Positions 8,456-18,034 of a stretch of DNA of 48,761 nucleotides are shown piece by piece; position 1 is the first letter of the stretch, and every line of letters starts with the position of its first letter. A program made the position numbers and the translations under genes. Origin of the DNA: Oscillospiraceae bacterium (lineage in GTDB: Bacteria; Bacillota; Clostridia; Monoglobales; Monoglobaceae); the NCBI GenBank assembly GCA_015068605.1, contig SVKF01000013.1:1-48761 (forward strand). The letters run 5' to 3'. Below the pieces are notes generated by a model. The model ran no database searches. It had not been told where the DNA came from and saw only the letters and a list, made by a program, of their open reading frames with translations.

Positions 8456-9916
8456 TTAATAAATAGGCTCACAAGTAAGATTTATTCCCAATCTTTTAAA
8501 CACATTTTCGTCAACCGAAGACAAGATAACAGATGAGTGAACTTCGCAACCTCTTAATTTATCAAGCTGCTGCATTGCAAGTTCAGCTCTTTCATCGCTT
8601 GGTGCACAAATTGATAATGCAATCAGCGCTTCGTCTGTATGAAGTCTTGGATTTCTGTTTCCGAAATGTTCGGTTTTAAGTCTTTGAATAGGCTCTAAAA
8701 TAACCGGAGAAATAAGTTCAACCTTATCATCAATTCCTGCAAGAGTCTTAAGCGCATTTAAAAGGAGTGCAGACGATGCACCTAAAAGCTCCGAAGTTTT
8801 CCCGGTCACCATCTGTCCGTCAGGAAGCTCAATCGACGCCGCAGGAGCACCTGTCAGTATAGCTTTTTGAAGAGCCGGCCCGATAACCGGTCGGTCATTT
8901 GTTGTTATCCCTGCCTTCTTCATCAACAGTTCAAGCTTTAAAACAACTTCATCGCCAATTCTTCCTTTTCTTTGCTGACATAAAGCCGTGTAATATCTTC
9001 TTAAAATTTCCTGCTTAGAGGCATTTCTCACATTTTCATCATCAATAATGCAATTTCCTGCCATATTAACGCCCATATCCGTCGGAGACTTGTAAGGACA
9101 CTCTCCCAAAATTTTTTCGAGCATCGCTTTAACAACAGGGAATATTTCAACATCTCTGTTATAATTCACCGTTGTGTCCCCGTATGCATCAAGATGGAAT
9201 GGGTCAATCATATTAACATCATTAAGGTCGGCAGTTGCCGCTTCATAAGCAAGATTTACAGGATGAGTGAGGGAAAGATTCCAAACGGGGAATGTTTCAA
9301 ACTTGGCATAGCCCGACTGAATTCCCATTTTATGCTCATGATACAGCTGAGACATACAGGTCGCCATTTTGCCGCTCCCCGGTCCCGGTGCGGTTATAAC
9401 AACAAGCTCTCTTGTTGTCTCAATATACTCATTCTTTCCGTACCCTTCATCGCTTACGATTTTAGCAATATCCGACGGGTATCCCTCTATGGTATAGTGT
9501 CTGTATACACGAATTCCAAGGGTTTCAAGGCGTTTTTGGAAAGCAACAGCAGAGGCTTGTCCGTCAAAGCGAGTCATAACAACACTTCCAACATAAAGCC
9601 CTATTGAGCGAAAACAATCGATAAGTCTTATAACATCAACATCATAAGTTATTCCAAGGTCACTGCGAAGTTTGTTTTTCTCAATATCCGACGCATTTAT
9701 CGCCATAACAATTTCGACTTTATCTTTAAGCTGAAGAAGCATTTTAAGCTTACTGTCAGGCTCAAATCCAGGAAGAACACGGGACGCATGAAAATCGTCA
9801 AAAAGCTTTCCACCAAATTCAAGATAAAGCTTACCACCAAATTTGGAAATTCTCTCTCTTATATGTTGCGACTGAAGATGCAGATACTTTTCATTATCGA
9901 ACCCTATCTTGAACAT
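8456..9916 (-). CDS. DUF1846 family protein
   Basis: A 486-residue member of the DUF1846 (UPF0371) family, at the usual full length of about 490-500. A glycine-rich nucleotide-binding-like loop, [20 protein letters not shown], lies near residues 173-192. C-terminal family segments include [21 protein letters not shown] structure is known for a streptococcal member, but the biochemical function is undefined; the loop suggests a nucleotide or phosphate ligand (inference). The ribosome site GGGAGAGGTG is well placed before the ATG. A TGGACT-15-TATAAT-like pair upstream is weak. The gene sits between metK and the transporter, all on the minus strand, without overlap. Confidence 0.9.
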   Translation of the reverse strand: MFKIGFDNEKYLHLQSQHIRERISKFGGKLYLEFGGKLFDDFHASRVLPGFEPDSKLKMLLQLKDKVEIVMAINASDIEKNKLRSDLGITYDVDVIRLIDCFRSIGLYVGSVVMTRFDGQASAVAFQKRLETLGIRVYRHYTIEGYPSDIAKIVSDEGYGKNEYIETTRELVVITAPGPGSGKMATCMSQLYHEHKMGIQSGYAKFETFPVWNLSLTHPVNLAYEAATADLNDVNMIDPFHLDAYGDTTVNYNRDVEIFPVVKAMLEKILGECPYKSPTDMGVNMAGNCIIDDENVRNASKQEILRRYYTALCQQRKGRIGDEVVLKLELLMKKAGITTNDRPVIGPALQKAILTGAPAASIELPDGQMVTGKTSELLGASSALLLNALKTLAGIDDKVELISPVILEPIQRLKTEHFGNRNPRLHTDEALIALSICAPSDERAELAMQQLDKLRGCEVHSSVILSSVDENVFKRLGINLTCEPIY

Positions 9917-10004
9917 AAAAACACCTCTCCCGAATAAATTAACAATATTTTATTATTATATAATACTTCCCCAATAGTCCATTTATAAATTAATATTTAA
10001 CGAC

Positions 10005-11183
10005 TTATAATGATGCTTTAAGAGCATCAACCTTGTCAAGCTTTTCCCATGGAAGAAGGACATCCTCTCTTCCAAAATGACCGTATGCTGCTGTTTGTTT
10101 ATAAATCGGTCTTCTCAAATCCAAAGTTTTAATTATACCACTTGGACTCAAATCAAAATTCTTATAAACAATATCACAAAGTTTCTCTTCCGAAACAGAA
10201 CCTGTACCAAATGTATCAATGCGCAATGAAACAGGCTGGGCAACACCGATTGCATAAGCAAGCTGCACCTCGCAGGATTTAGCCAACCCTGCCGCAACAA
10301 TATTTTTCGCAACATAACGGGCTGCATAAGCCGCACTTCTGTCAACCTTTGTCGGGTCTTTTCCTGAGAAAGCCCCACCACCGTGACGAGCATATCCGCC
10401 ATAGGTATCGACAATAATCTTTCTGCCCGTGTGACCGGAATCCCCCTGAGGTCCTCCGATTACAAATCTGCCCGTAGGATTGATATAAATTTTTGTATCT
10501 TCATCCATAAGCTCTGCAGGAATTATCGGCTTGATAACATTCTCGATGATTTCTTCTCTTAAAAGCTCCATTGCAACGGTTTCATCATGCTGAGAAGAAA
10601 CAACAACAGTATCAATTCTCTTAACAACACCGTTTTCATCATATTCAACCGTAACCTGTGTCTTTCCGTCAGGTCTTAGATACGGAATAATACCGTCCTT
10701 GCGTACATCTGTGAGCCTTTTCGCCATTTTATGAGCAAGATAAATAGCCATAGGCATATAAACGGGAGTTTCGTCGCAAGCATAACCGAACATCATCCCC
10801 TGATCTCCTGCGCCAAGCCCTTCACCTTCATTTTCCGCTTTAAATTCGTACGCTTTATCAACTCCCATGGCTATATCGCCGGATTGTTCATCCAGAGCAG
10901 TTATAACCGCACAGGTATCACAGTCAAAACCATATTTTGCTCTGTCATATCCGATTTCTCTGACAGTTTCCCGAACAAGCTTCTGTATGTCTATATACGA
11001 AGTCGTACTAACTTCACCAACAACCATAACAAGCCCTGTTGTAACCGTAACCTCGCAGGCAACTCTTGCCATAGGGTCCTTTTCATAAATTGCATCAAGA
11101 ACAGCATCGGAAATTATATCCGAAATTTTATCCGGATGTCCTTCTGTAACCGATTCTGATGTAAACAGCTTTTTATATTCCAT
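10005..11183 (-). CDS. metK: S-adenosylmethionine synthetase
   Basis: 392 residues, full length. It makes SAM from methionine and ATP in the cytosol. Visible signatures are [12 protein letters not shown] at the N-terminus with the ATP-binding His, [16 protein letters not shown] near 120, and the P-loop-like [19 protein letters not shown] near 265-285. GGAGG sits before the ATG. It begins 2 bp after the tmk stop, so the two are co-transcribed from the tmk promoter. There is no long leader and hence no SAM riboswitch here. metA lies elsewhere in the window (30529) on the other strand. Confidence 0.98.
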   Translation of the reverse strand: MEYKKLFTSESVTEGHPDKISDIISDAVLDAIYEKDPMARVACEVTVTTGLVMVVGEVSTTSYIDIQKLVRETVREIGYDRAKYGFDCDTCAVITALDEQSGDIAMGVDKAYEFKAENEGEGLGAGDQGMMFGYACDETPVYMPMAIYLAHKMAKRLTDVRKDGIIPYLRPDGKTQVTVEYDENGVVKRIDTVVVSSQHDETVAMELLREEIIENVIKPIIPAELMDEDTKIYINPTGRFVIGGPQGDSGHTGRKIIVDTYGGYARHGGGAFSGKDPTKVDRSAAYAARYVAKNIVAAGLAKSCEVQLAYAIGVAQPVSLRIDTFGTGSVSEEKLCDIVYKNFDLSPSGIIKTLDLRRPIYKQTAAYGHFGREDVLLPWEKLDKVDALKASL

Positions 11184-11185
11184 TT

Positions 11186-11803
11186 TTATACCTCCTCAAC
11201 TGCCTCTAAAACAGCTCTGTGAATTTCCTCAAGACTCTTGTTTGCCTCAATAATCTTTATATTTTCTTTCTCCTGAAGTCGATTAAAAACATCAATGAAA
11301 TTATTTCTGATTTTTCTCATCAATTCTGTGCTTTTCTCATAAAGCTCCGCACCATCACGGCTTGTGTCAATCCTTTGCTTACAGGTATCGGGATTAACAT
11401 CAAGAAAAATACACAAATCCGGTGTTAAAATTTCAGGACAATTCAAATTAATATCCATAACCCAATTTATATCCGACGCCGTTCCCTGATATGCAAATGA
11501 CGAATAGTAATATCTGTCACAAATAACAGTATATCCATCATCAAGCTTCTTTTTTATGCCAAGCTCCGGATGAGTTATATGTTCAAGTCGGTCTGCAAGA
11601 AAAAGCGCCGCCTGAAGATACATATTTTTATCCAGACTCTCTGATAATATGCGCCGTATATATGCGCCCGTTTCATAATATTGCGGCTCTGCGGTTATAT
11701 ATACCTTTTCGCCCTTTTTCTCCAAAGCCTCTGCAAGCATTTTAATCTGAGTGCTTTTTCCGCTTCCGTCAAGTCCTTCAACCACAATAAATTTATTTTC
11801 CAT
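11186..11803 (-). CDS. tmk: Thymidylate kinase (divergent)
   Basis: 205 residues. It phosphorylates dTMP to dTDP. The P-loop GLDGSGKST is at about 10-18, and the DRY-type motif [13 protein letters not shown] at about 95-107 binds the nucleotide base. It departs from typical bacterial Tmk in two places: the usual REPGG segment reads TAEPQYY, lacking the arginine, and the lid has [10 protein letters not shown] rather than the usual DRxE type. It could be a Clostridia-specific Tmk or a related deoxynucleoside monophosphate kinase. First gene of the tmk-metK pair; its promoter faces away from the plus-strand gene at 11932. Confidence 0.82.
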   Translation of the reverse strand: MENKFIVVEGLDGSGKSTQIKMLAEALEKKGEKVYITAEPQYYETGAYIRRILSESLDKNMYLQAALFLADRLEHITHPELGIKKKLDDGYTVICDRYYYSSFAYQGTASDINWVMDINLNCPEILTPDLCIFLDVNPDTCKQRIDTSRDGAELYEKSTELMRKIRNNFIDVFNRLQEKENIKIIEANKSLEEIHRAVLEAVEEV

Positions 11804-11821
11804 ATATCTTCACCAAATCTT

Positions 11822-11850
11822 ATTATACAAAATTTTTCATCTAAATGCAA
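11822..11850 (-). promoter_or_regulatory. Promoter of tmk-metK
   Basis: Minus strand TTGCAT (11845-11850), 17-bp spacer, TATAAT (11822-11827). It has the same -35 and -10 hexamers as the divergent promoter 19 bp away. Confidence 0.75.
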
Positions 11851-11868
11851 GAGATTTTGTAATTTCTA

Positions 11869-11897
11869 TTGCATTTATTTGAAAATTATTATATAAT
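11869..11897 (+). promoter_or_regulatory. Promoter of the small Cys-rich gene
   Basis: TTGCAT (11869-11874), 17-bp spacer, TATAAT (11892-11897), back to back with the tmk promoter. Confidence 0.75.
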
Positions 11898-11931
11898 CAT
11901 ATCAAATATATCATTAACAGGGGGATTTTTT

Positions 11932-12177
11932 GTGAAAAAAGACATAAACGAAAGGGGACTTTTTAACGATAATCCCGATTTAATAGAAAAATGTGAAACT
12001 TGTGCATATGCTGTTATGCTTGAATATACCAAGGAATGCTTATGTTCTAAATTCGGTCCTGTTTCACCCGAATATAAATGCAAGAAATATCGGATAAACC
12101 GTTTTTTAAGACGACCGCCAAAAAAACGCGAGCTGAATATATCCAGATATGCTGAAGATGATTTTTCAATAGAATAA
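11932..12177 (+). CDS. Small cysteine-rich protein of unknown function
   Basis: 81 residues from a GTG start at 11932, chosen because AGGGGG precedes it at good spacing. The upstream in-frame ATG at 11869 falls inside the promoter. Five cysteines are arranged C-x2-C, then C-x-C about a dozen residues later, then a fifth (CETCAYA, ECLCSKFG, YKCKKY). This spacing suggests a small metal-binding fold, zinc or iron, but it is not a family I can name with certainty. The C-terminus is rich in Arg/Lys and then acidic. It is transcribed alone, divergently from tmk-metK. Confidence 0.75.
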   Translation: MKKDINERGLFNDNPDLIEKCETCAYAVMLEYTKECLCSKFGPVSPEYKCKKYRINRFLRRPPKKRELNISRYAEDDFSIE

Positions 12178-12290
12178 CAATACGGGGATGTTAAAAAACT
12201 CCGGAACGCAAGAAAAGAGGAAAAAACAACAGGGAATGAGAAAATCTTTTGTAGAATATATCCCTGAATATACCTAAAAGCAAGGGTAAA

Positions 12291-12312
12291 AAATCAAAAT
12301 TTTGATTTTTTT
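12291..12312 (+). terminator. Terminator-like palindrome after the small Cys-rich gene
   Basis: AAATCAAAA/TTTTGATTT is a perfect 18-bp palindrome followed by further Ts, but the stem is AT-rich and lies 114 bp past the stop codon. Confidence 0.4.
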
Positions 12313-12337
12313 AAATCTATCTTTTATTGCTACGAAA

Positions 12338-12376
12338 CAAACTTCGCCTCTCGGAGTACCTGCGTACGCCTTCGGG
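12338..12376 (+). repeat. Dispersed non-coding repeat B, copy 1
   Basis: 39 bases matching the reverse complement of 41670-41708 at 34 positions. The shared core is CCTCTCGGAGTACC, then TACGCCTTCGGG. The two halves are also imperfectly complementary to each other, so the RNA could fold. Confidence 0.6.
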
Positions 12377-12445
12377 TAACCCAAAGCCTTGGCTTTGGCT
12401 CAGTTTGTCCGCTTTAAAGCTTTTTTCCTATCCCCTTAAAACCAA

Positions 12446-12486
12446 GGCGGTGTTTAAAAAATCAAAAAGACTTTTTAAACACCGCC
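12446..12486. terminator. Strong hairpin, bidirectional terminator
   Basis: Perfect 15-bp stem (GGCGGTGTTTAAAAA and its complement) with an 11-base loop, followed by ACTTTTTATTTT on the plus strand. It is placed to terminate the minus-strand SLH gene and any plus-strand read-through. Confidence 0.75.
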
Positions 12487-12491
12487 ACTTT

Positions 12492-13430
12492 TTATTTTAA
12501 TGAAATATACGAACCTTCAGCTGAAGCTGAAATAATGCCTTTGCTTCCGTCAGGGTAAACCTTTGCACTATAGTCATTCTTAACCGGTGTTAAGACAGTC
12601 CCTCCAACAACAGCACGGATAATCCCGACCTTACCGCTTATATTAAGATTTCCTCCACGCAAAACAACATTTGCACCATCTGTATTTAATATACTCGTCT
12701 CTGAAACTCCGTCTCCTATTATAATCAAATCGCCTTCCTTTGCACTTTTGGCATCCGGATTGGTAATTCCGTCAAAAATGACCCCGTTGCATCTCACTAA
12801 TGTGTTTCCCTTCGGCAATTCACTATATGTTCCCGGAGAATCAATATAATTACTTACAAGATTGCTCATAATTTTGGCAAATTCAACCCTGCTGATGGAT
12901 TTATCGGGATAAAGGGCATCTCCATCATAATATCCGCCCGAAACAATCTTTAAAACACCGCTTTTTGCCCAGCTTGCAACCGAATCCTTATCTATATATT
13001 CATTAAGCATATTTTCATTTTCGTATCTCAAATCGAACACTCTCGATAAAACAAGAAATGCCTCCTGATAAGTTATATTTTTATCCGGAAAAATATTTTT
13101 TCCTCCATCACCCTGAAACGCTCCCATGGCAACGGCGCAACTCAATTCATTATAATACCATGCCTTTGGACTGGCATCCTCAAATGCGGATATGTCCGCC
13201 TTTTTTGTCGCACCCATAGCACGAACAAGAATCGCTCCCATCTGAGAACGGGTTACCGGCGCATATGGAGCAATTTCATTCTCACTTACACCATTTAAAA
13301 GTCCGTTTTCAACAGCACTCATAAGTGCATTCTTCTCAATTTCGTTTTCAGGCATATCTGTAAAAGCACCAAAAACAGAGACTGATAACAGACTTGCAAC
13401 GATAAGCATACTCACTATTTTCTTAAACAT
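12492..13430 (-). CDS. Secreted S-layer-homology (SLH) domain protein
   Basis: 312 residues from the ATG at 13430, which AAAGGAG precedes by 9 bp. The longer frame to 13484 runs into the -35 box and is rejected. The N-terminus MFKKIVSMLIVASLLSVSVFGA is a signal peptide. Three SLH repeats follow (about 22-75, 80-135 and 145-200), each with the FxD...A...G...G...P...R/Q pattern that anchors proteins to pyruvylated cell-wall polymers. The C-terminal 110 residues (from about TLVRCNGVIFDG) resemble nothing I recognise and contain short beta-like repeats. It has its own promoter. The role is probably surface display or wall attachment. Confidence 0.88.
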   Translation of the reverse strand: MFKKIVSMLIVASLLSVSVFGAFTDMPENEIEKNALMSAVENGLLNGVSENEIAPYAPVTRSQMGAILVRAMGATKKADISAFEDASPKAWYYNELSCAVAMGAFQGDGGKNIFPDKNITYQEAFLVLSRVFDLRYENENMLNEYIDKDSVASWAKSGVLKIVSGGYYDGDALYPDKSISRVEFAKIMSNLVSNYIDSPGTYSELPKGNTLVRCNGVIFDGITNPDAKSAKEGDLIIIGDGVSETSILNTDGANVVLRGGNLNISGKVGIIRAVVGGTVLTPVKNDYSAKVYPDGSKGIISASAEGSYISLK

Positions 13431-13455
13431 ACCCAACATCTCCTTTACCTCTAAA

Positions 13456-13484
13456 ATTTTATCATTTTTAGCGATATATGTCAA
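13456..13484 (-). promoter_or_regulatory. Promoter of the SLH protein gene
   Basis: Minus strand TTGACA (13479-13484), 17-bp spacer, TAAAAT (13456-13461). Its position settles the downstream start at 13430. Confidence 0.75.
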
Positions 13485-13496
13485 GTATGTTTACGC

Positions 13497-14120
13497 TTAA
13501 TTTAATTCAATTTTTGATACAGACACTTCATATGCAGTTTTATTTTCAATTTCATCTTCGCTTATCTTTTTCTGATAGTCTCTGCTTTGCACTCTCCCCC
13601 ACACAGATATATTATCTCCAACCGAAAGTGAATCTGCATATTTCGCATTCCTCCCCCACGCAATACAAGGTATATAATCCGATTTATTATATCCCCTGTT
13701 AACAGCAAGAAGAATATCCGCAATTTCCCGTCCGAAGGGAGTTGTTCTGTATACAGGCTCTTTACATATATATCCGTTTAAAAAAATATTATTTGGGGCT
13801 GTATATTCGGTTATATCGCTAACCTCTTCTATATCTCTGACAAAAACAGTAAGTAAAAGCCTGTTCCCAACGGATGAAAAATTATTGTATGACCGGAATT
13901 GACCTGTTATCAAAACATTTTTGCCGGTTTCAATATTCAAAATTGAAAAAAATTTTTCTGACACGGTTATGGGAATTACATCTGAATTCTCACTGAGTCG
14001 CTTAACCTCAAGCTTAAATATATAAAATTTTTCTCCATACACCTCATGAGAAAAATCCGGATTTGTAACTATTGTTCCGGCTATAGTTACTTTATTATTC
14101 TCTGGATTGGCACTATTCAC
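13497..14120 (-). CDS. Single-stranded DNA-binding protein with two OB-folds
   Basis: 207 residues from a GTG start with GAGGAG nine bases before it. The protein divides into two OB-type halves. The first (about 7-90) is divergent. The second (about 108-205) is clearly SSB-like, with GREIADILLAVNRGYNKSDY followed by IPCIAWGR and a VGDNISVWGRVQSRDYQ strand. Bacterial SSB usually has one OB-fold and an acidic C-terminal tip; here the tip is missing and the protein ends KIELN. It is not next to rpsF or rpsR as the housekeeping ssb usually is, so it is probably an accessory SSB. Its specific job is unknown. Confidence 0.78.
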   Translation of the reverse strand: MNSANPENNKVTIAGTIVTNPDFSHEVYGEKFYIFKLEVKRLSENSDVIPITVSEKFFSILNIETGKNVLITGQFRSYNNFSSVGNRLLLTVFVRDIEEVSDITEYTAPNNIFLNGYICKEPVYRTTPFGREIADILLAVNRGYNKSDYIPCIAWGRNAKYADSLSVGDNISVWGRVQSRDYQKKISEDEIENKTAYEVSVSKIELN

Positions 14121-14221
14121 TTTTATTCACTCCTCAATATTTTTACCACCTGATATATCTTATTTTTATACACACTCTTTTAGAACATATCTTTTCCAAA
14201 TACTTGAAAAGTAAACAATTA

Positions 14222-14255
14222 AAAAATCGGAAACAACCAAATGCTTCCGATTTTT
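14222..14255. terminator. Bidirectional terminator after the GtrA gene
   Basis: Perfect 11-bp stem (AAAAATCGGAA / TTCCGATTTTT) with a 12-base loop; T-runs follow on both strands. It lies just beyond the GtrA stop. Confidence 0.75.
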
Positions 14256-14260
14256 CAATA

Positions 14261-14692
14261 TTATTTTTTACATATTTTCCTTGAAACACTAAAACCAATA
14301 AATCCCAATATATAATTTATGATTACGACGAAAATTTCCGAAATTCCCTTTGTAATCTGTGTATTCCACTTCATGTAATCAACACCATACCACATGATTG
14401 CAGTACCAAAAATTAAAGAAATTCCTCGCCCTAAATAATAAGCTACTCCTTCTCTCAAAAGAAGCTTTGGCTTCATACTTCGACTTCTGTATACCCATAT
14501 TTTATTGGGAATAAACGAAAATGTAACATAGGCAACCCATGCAATAGCATTACTCGTCATGTTAGGAATATTATAAACATGATAACATAATTGATATGTA
14601 CCATAATCTACAATTGTCGAAACTATCCCTATAAGCATATACAAAATCTGCGGCTTATATTTTATCATAATTTTTTTCATTTGTTCACCCAT
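14261..14692 (-). CDS. GtrA family membrane protein
   Basis: 143 residues with four hydrophobic helices (about 14-32, 42-60, 85-103 and 120-138) and the loop segment NKIWVYRSRS that matches the GtrA pattern. Family members are thought to help flip or carry polyprenyl-linked sugars for cell-surface glycan assembly. The start is uncertain: the ATG at 14692 lacks a clear ribosome site, while the ATG at 14680 (MKKIM) has GGGTGA five bases upstream. It lies 3 bp after the LOG gene stop and is surely co-transcribed with it. No glycosyltransferase partner is adjacent. Confidence 0.85.
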   Translation of the reverse strand: MGEQMKKIMIKYKPQILYMLIGIVSTIVDYGTYQLCYHVYNIPNMTSNAIAWVAYVTFSFIPNKIWVYRSRSMKPKLLLREGVAYYLGRGISLIFGTAIMWYGVDYMKWNTQITKGISEIFVVIINYILGFIGFSVSRKICKK

Positions 14693-14695
14693 AAA

Positions 14696-15271
14696 TCAGA
14701 TATTTTTAAGCTTTGTAATATGGATTTCTTCCTGACTATAATTTTCTATATAATCAAGAGCCTCCTCTGCCGTTTCGACAAATTCATATAAAAGTTTACA
14801 TTCACTATTCAAGAACTCACCATCGATTGCGTGTTCCATAAACGCAATCATTTTGTCATAATATCCGTTTGTGTTGATTATTGCAATAGGCTTATTGTGT
14901 CTCCCCAACTGTTTTAGCGTGAGAATTTCAAAAAACTCCTCAAATGTCCCTATACCGCCGGGTGTGATAATAAACCCGTCAGAGCTGTCCTCCATAATCT
15001 GTTTTCTCTCTCTCATTGTGTCGGGTCGCAATAATTCATTGCAATTTTCAAATAAAATGCCGTCAACGTTGAAAAACTTCGGAACAACCCCTTTGATTTC
15101 TCCGCCTTTTTCGTAAACTCCTCTGGCAACGGCACCCATAAGTCCATTTGCTCCGCCGCCAAAAACGAGCTTATGTCCTCGTTCAACCATTATTCTGCCT
15201 AAATGTTCTCCGGCCTTAACATAAGATTTATCTATTGTTTTACTCGATGCACCGTATACGCAAATATTCAT
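14696..15271 (-). CDS. LOG family protein (nucleoside monophosphate phosphoribohydrolase-like)
   Basis: 191 residues from the ATG at 15271 (AAGGAG 8 bp upstream). The Rossmann-like fold begins MNICVYGASS. The family motifs are present: GGGANGLMG near 40-50, then TMRERKQIM near 87 and PGGIGTFEEFFE near 103-114, where Glu and Arg form the active site. LOG proteins release a free base from nucleoside 5'-monophosphates (cytokinin riboside phosphates in plants) and were long misannotated as lysine decarboxylases. The bacterial substrate is unclear. First gene of a pair with GtrA. Confidence 0.9.
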   Translation of the reverse strand: MNICVYGASSKTIDKSYVKAGEHLGRIMVERGHKLVFGGGANGLMGAVARGVYEKGGEIKGVVPKFFNVDGILFENCNELLRPDTMRERKQIMEDSSDGFIITPGGIGTFEEFFEILTLKQLGRHNKPIAIINTNGYYDKMIAFMEHAIDGEFLNSECKLLYEFVETAEEALDYIENYSQEEIHITKLKNI

Positions 15272-15325
15272 AGACTCACTCCTTAAAATTCGTGCTGTTA
15301 TCATAAATATTTTCTCTACATCACA

Positions 15326-15354
15326 ATTATAACATATATCTTTGCTTATCGCAA
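15326..15354 (-). promoter_or_regulatory. Promoter of the LOG-gtrA pair
   Basis: Minus strand TTGCGA (15349-15354), 17-bp spacer, TATAAT (15326-15331), just past the ligA stop. Confidence 0.7.
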
Positions 15355-15357
15355 GAT

Positions 15358-17334
<1,977 letters not shown>

Positions 17335-17347
17335 TTAGCATACCTCT

Positions 17348-17962
17348 CTATTTTTTAACATCAACATAAGTCCCCGGAACCTCACCTACAATAACCGTCA
17401 TAAGCATCGGAACCTTTGTCTCTATTTTAACCATATTTCCTTTTCCTATCGCAAGAAGTTTCCCCGAAAGGCTTATTGATGCATCAACGCATAGTCTTGT
17501 CTGGTTTATCCCAACCGACTCAAATGACGAAACTACATCCGTTTCAAGCACCGCTTGACTCATCAGTTTAACAGGAATACGAACACCACTGCCAAATCCA
17601 AAAAAGCCTCCCGATGGAACTTCAACGGTAATTTCATCAAGCTTATCAAGCTCCTTTTGAATTTCAAGAGATACCCAAGATTTAAACTTGTTAACTTTAA
17701 CCGTATCTGTCGTAATCCCCTGTACATCACCATCCGGCGTTCTCTCAATTACTGCAATATCCGACAAATCTAAATTTTCCTCAAGATACTCCATAACCGC
17801 AGTATTACATATTTTATTAAATCTGCTTTGAAGCTTTTCTTCGGCAAGACTGCATAAAATCGGCGAAAAAATCCGTATGACCGCAACAACCACAAACGCA
17901 ATCATCAATCCTCCTATAATACCCATTCCGGTCTCATAGGTAAAAAAGCAACGTTTTCTCAC
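17348..17962 (-). CDS. yunB: Sporulation protein YunB
   Basis: 204 residues from a GTG start at 17962 (AAGGAG about 10 bases upstream). One N-terminal transmembrane helix at about 12-35 is followed by an extracytoplasmic domain with the family segments NTAVMEYLEENLD and EVPSGGFFGFGSGVRIPVK and a C-terminal VPMLMTVIVGEVPGTYV. In Bacillus subtilis, YunB is a mother-cell sporulation protein needed for full spore formation. Its presence indicates a spore-forming ancestry. No sigma-E promoter was confidently identified. The gene lies directly upstream of ligA. Confidence 0.88.
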   Translation of the reverse strand: MRKRCFFTYETGMGIIGGLMIAFVVVAVIRIFSPILCSLAEEKLQSRFNKICNTAVMEYLEENLDLSDIAVIERTPDGDVQGITTDTVKVNKFKSWVSLEIQKELDKLDEITVEVPSGGFFGFGSGVRIPVKLMSQAVLETDVVSSFESVGINQTRLCVDASISLSGKLLAIGKGNMVKIETKVPMLMTVIVGEVPGTYVDVKK

Positions 17963-18034
17963 AGCTAAAGCACTCCTTAAACAAAGTGTTATCTCTATTT
18001 AAGAATATGCTTCTATTTGGTTTTGTTTCACATT

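Larger units (their letters stand above)
12178..12491. other. Intergenic stretch with two terminator-like dyads and a repeat
   Basis: No coding frame of note. It contains an 18-bp perfect palindrome followed by Ts at 12291-12312, dispersed repeat B at 12338-12376, a CCAAAGCC/GGCTTTGG stem near 12381-12398, and a strong bidirectional terminator at 12446-12486. Confidence 0.6.

Noticed and set aside
9194-9607. 137-residue plus-strand frame inside the DUF1846 gene
   Set aside because: Shadow of the conserved minus-strand gene; no ribosome site and no recognisable domain.
10731-11159. 142-residue plus-strand frame opposite metK
   Set aside because: It is opposite a highly conserved enzyme and its composition (Asn/Ser/Phe-rich) is that of a reverse-frame artefact.
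11184-11185. SAM riboswitch before metK or metA
   Set aside because: metK follows tmk by 2 bp, and the metA leader is only about 25 nt, so there is no space for one.
13431-13484. Longer start of the SLH protein at 13484
   Set aside because: It would start in the -35 box. The ATG at 13430 has AAAGGAG at 9 bp and begins a proper signal peptide.
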